A stretch of 12,473 bases of DNA from Hungatella sp. UBA3402. GTDB lineage: Bacteria; Bacillota; Clostridia; Lachnospirales; Lachnospiraceae. The notes under the pieces are model-generated. The model searched no databases. It saw only the letters and a list, made by a program, of their open reading frames with translations, and had not been told where the DNA came from. The stretch's first letter is position 1, and every line of letters starts with the position of its first letter. This document shows, piece after piece, positions 11,784 to 12,473 of this stretch. The stretch is from positions 1 through 12,473 of the forward strand of contig DEPC01000116.1 in NCBI GenBank assembly GCA_002358555.1, given 5' to 3'. Position numbers and translations under genes: made by a program.

Positions 11784-12473
11784 TTAATGAAACTCTCCAA
11801 TATCCTGTGCACCATCATCATTTGTTACATACAATGCACACTCCAGTGGGTGGTCTTTCCTTGGCTCAAAATAATACCAGTTTCCTTTTAATTCCTGCCA
11901 ACCAGTTAAGGCATAGCCGTCCTGATTAAAATAGTATCGATGCCCATTGATGTTCTTCCAGCAGGAGTTTAGATAGCTACTCTCTGTATCCGCATACCAC
12001 CACCCATTCTGGTCTTGATGCCACCCTGGTTTGTACTTAGGTACTTCCACTAACGACCAATCAGGTCTGCCGTATCCATCTATCTGACTATAAGATAATG
12101 GATACGACTTTTCCCAGACTCCTCCACCATTGGCTATCACACTCGCTCCGCTTCCCGTATTTCCTTCAATCGTATAAACTAAGTCTGCTGTGACCTGTTT
12201 CACAATTCCGGTATGGCAAATACGGGAAGAATTCCGAAAGAAAATCTGGTCGCCTGGCTGCGGATTCGTTTTGTGATATCTGCCTTGATTTTTATAGTAT
12301 TGGGCAGAGGTTGGCGTGTAAGCACTGAATCCGCCGATTAACTGCCGTGTGGAAACTTGTCCAAAGGTCTGAACAAAACACCAGTCTACAAACATATCGC
12401 ACCATGCCTGCCCCTGCAAAGAAGGGTATAAATCCCTGGCATATTTGGTATAATTGTTGCTGCCTGCATTGGC
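11784..12473 (-). CDS. CHAP-domain endolysin with choline-binding-type repeats, 5' end missing
   Basis: 230 codons are visible, and the frame is open to the right edge. The CHAP domain occupies roughly visible residues 5-140: YTKYARDL, the catalytic Cys in GQAWCDMFVDWCF (Cys25 of the visible part), PQPGDQIFF, and the His in ICHTGIV. It would cleave peptidoglycan cross-bridges or stem amide bonds. The C-terminal part (about 148-215) has aromatic cell-wall-binding repeats (GWHQDQNGWWYAD, INGHRYYFNQDGYALTGWQ, LKGNWYYF), placing the enzyme on the Gram-positive wall. The close is CALYVTNDDGAQDIGEFH. Perhaps 20-35 residues are missing at the N-terminus. It supports a phage lysis module of a Firmicute host. 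Confidence 0.9.
   Translation of the reverse strand, partial: ANAGSNNYTKYARDLYPSLQGQAWCDMFVDWCFVQTFGQVSTRQLIGGFSAYTPTSAQYYKNQGRYHKTNPQPGDQIFFRNSSRICHTGIVKQVTADLVYTIEGNTGSGASVIANGGGVWEKSYPLSYSQIDGYGRPDWSLVEVPKYKPGWHQDQNGWWYADTESSYLNSCWKNINGHRYYFNQDGYALTGWQELKGNWYYFEPRKDHPLECALYVTNDDGAQDIGEFH

Noticed and set aside
1..12473. CRISPR array, tRNA, rRNA, integrase or transposase gene
   Set aside because: No regularly spaced repeats, no cloverleaf or rRNA-like sequence, and no recombinase motifs were found on either strand.

Overview
The window joins two unrelated kinds of DNA. Positions 1 to about 2085 are Bacteroidota chromosome: a CTP synthase gene (pyrG, minus strand, cut by the left edge) and a divergent secreted-protein gene whose reading frame is lost at about 2055-2090. 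Protein sequence, the GTG start of pyrG and Bacteroides-type -7 boxes (TAnnTTTG) all point to Bacteroides or a close relative. From about 2090 to the right edge nearly every gene lies on the minus strand, has AGGAGG-type ribosome binding sites and sigma-A promoters (TTGACA-17-TATAAT), and belongs to families typical of Lachnospiraceae/Clostridia prophages and integrative elements. The join is either an assembly chimera (more likely) or a cross-phylum insertion. No integrase or right-hand junction is visible.

Reading the mobile part in the direction of transcription (right to left): a CHAP/choline-binding-repeat endolysin (5' end off the window), a YopX-family protein, a protein with two tandem DUF2829 (Tad2-like, Thoeris anti-defence) domains, a small HExxH metallopeptidase and a DUF5052 lipoprotein form a lysis/accessory cassette (about 9.6-12.5 kb) that ends near a strong terminator at 9465-9497. 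The YopX and lipoprotein genes carry near-identical leaders. Between 9.0 and 9.5 kb lies a plus-strand remnant of an ORF6N antirepressor, with promoter-like sites leading into the terminator.

From 8986 leftward, under a perfect consensus promoter, run a coiled-coil/membrane microprotein, a two-helix membrane microprotein and a 226-residue phage-type protein, followed by an 83-codon gene split by an AT-rich 138-bp MITE-like insertion flanked by 12-bp duplications. A separate promoter with two 11-bp operators drives a ribbon-helix-helix regulator (6922-7095). Then come two small proteins, a KilAC antirepressor (5463-6284), a DUF5688 protein with an extra C-terminal domain, a DUF1281/YubB-like protein, a small phage protein, an HNH endonuclease and an HTH regulator that is cut by the junction.

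The items I rate highest are the MITE with its exactly reconstructable target gene, the tandem Tad2-like protein in its accessory cassette, the duplicated leader, and the junction itself.
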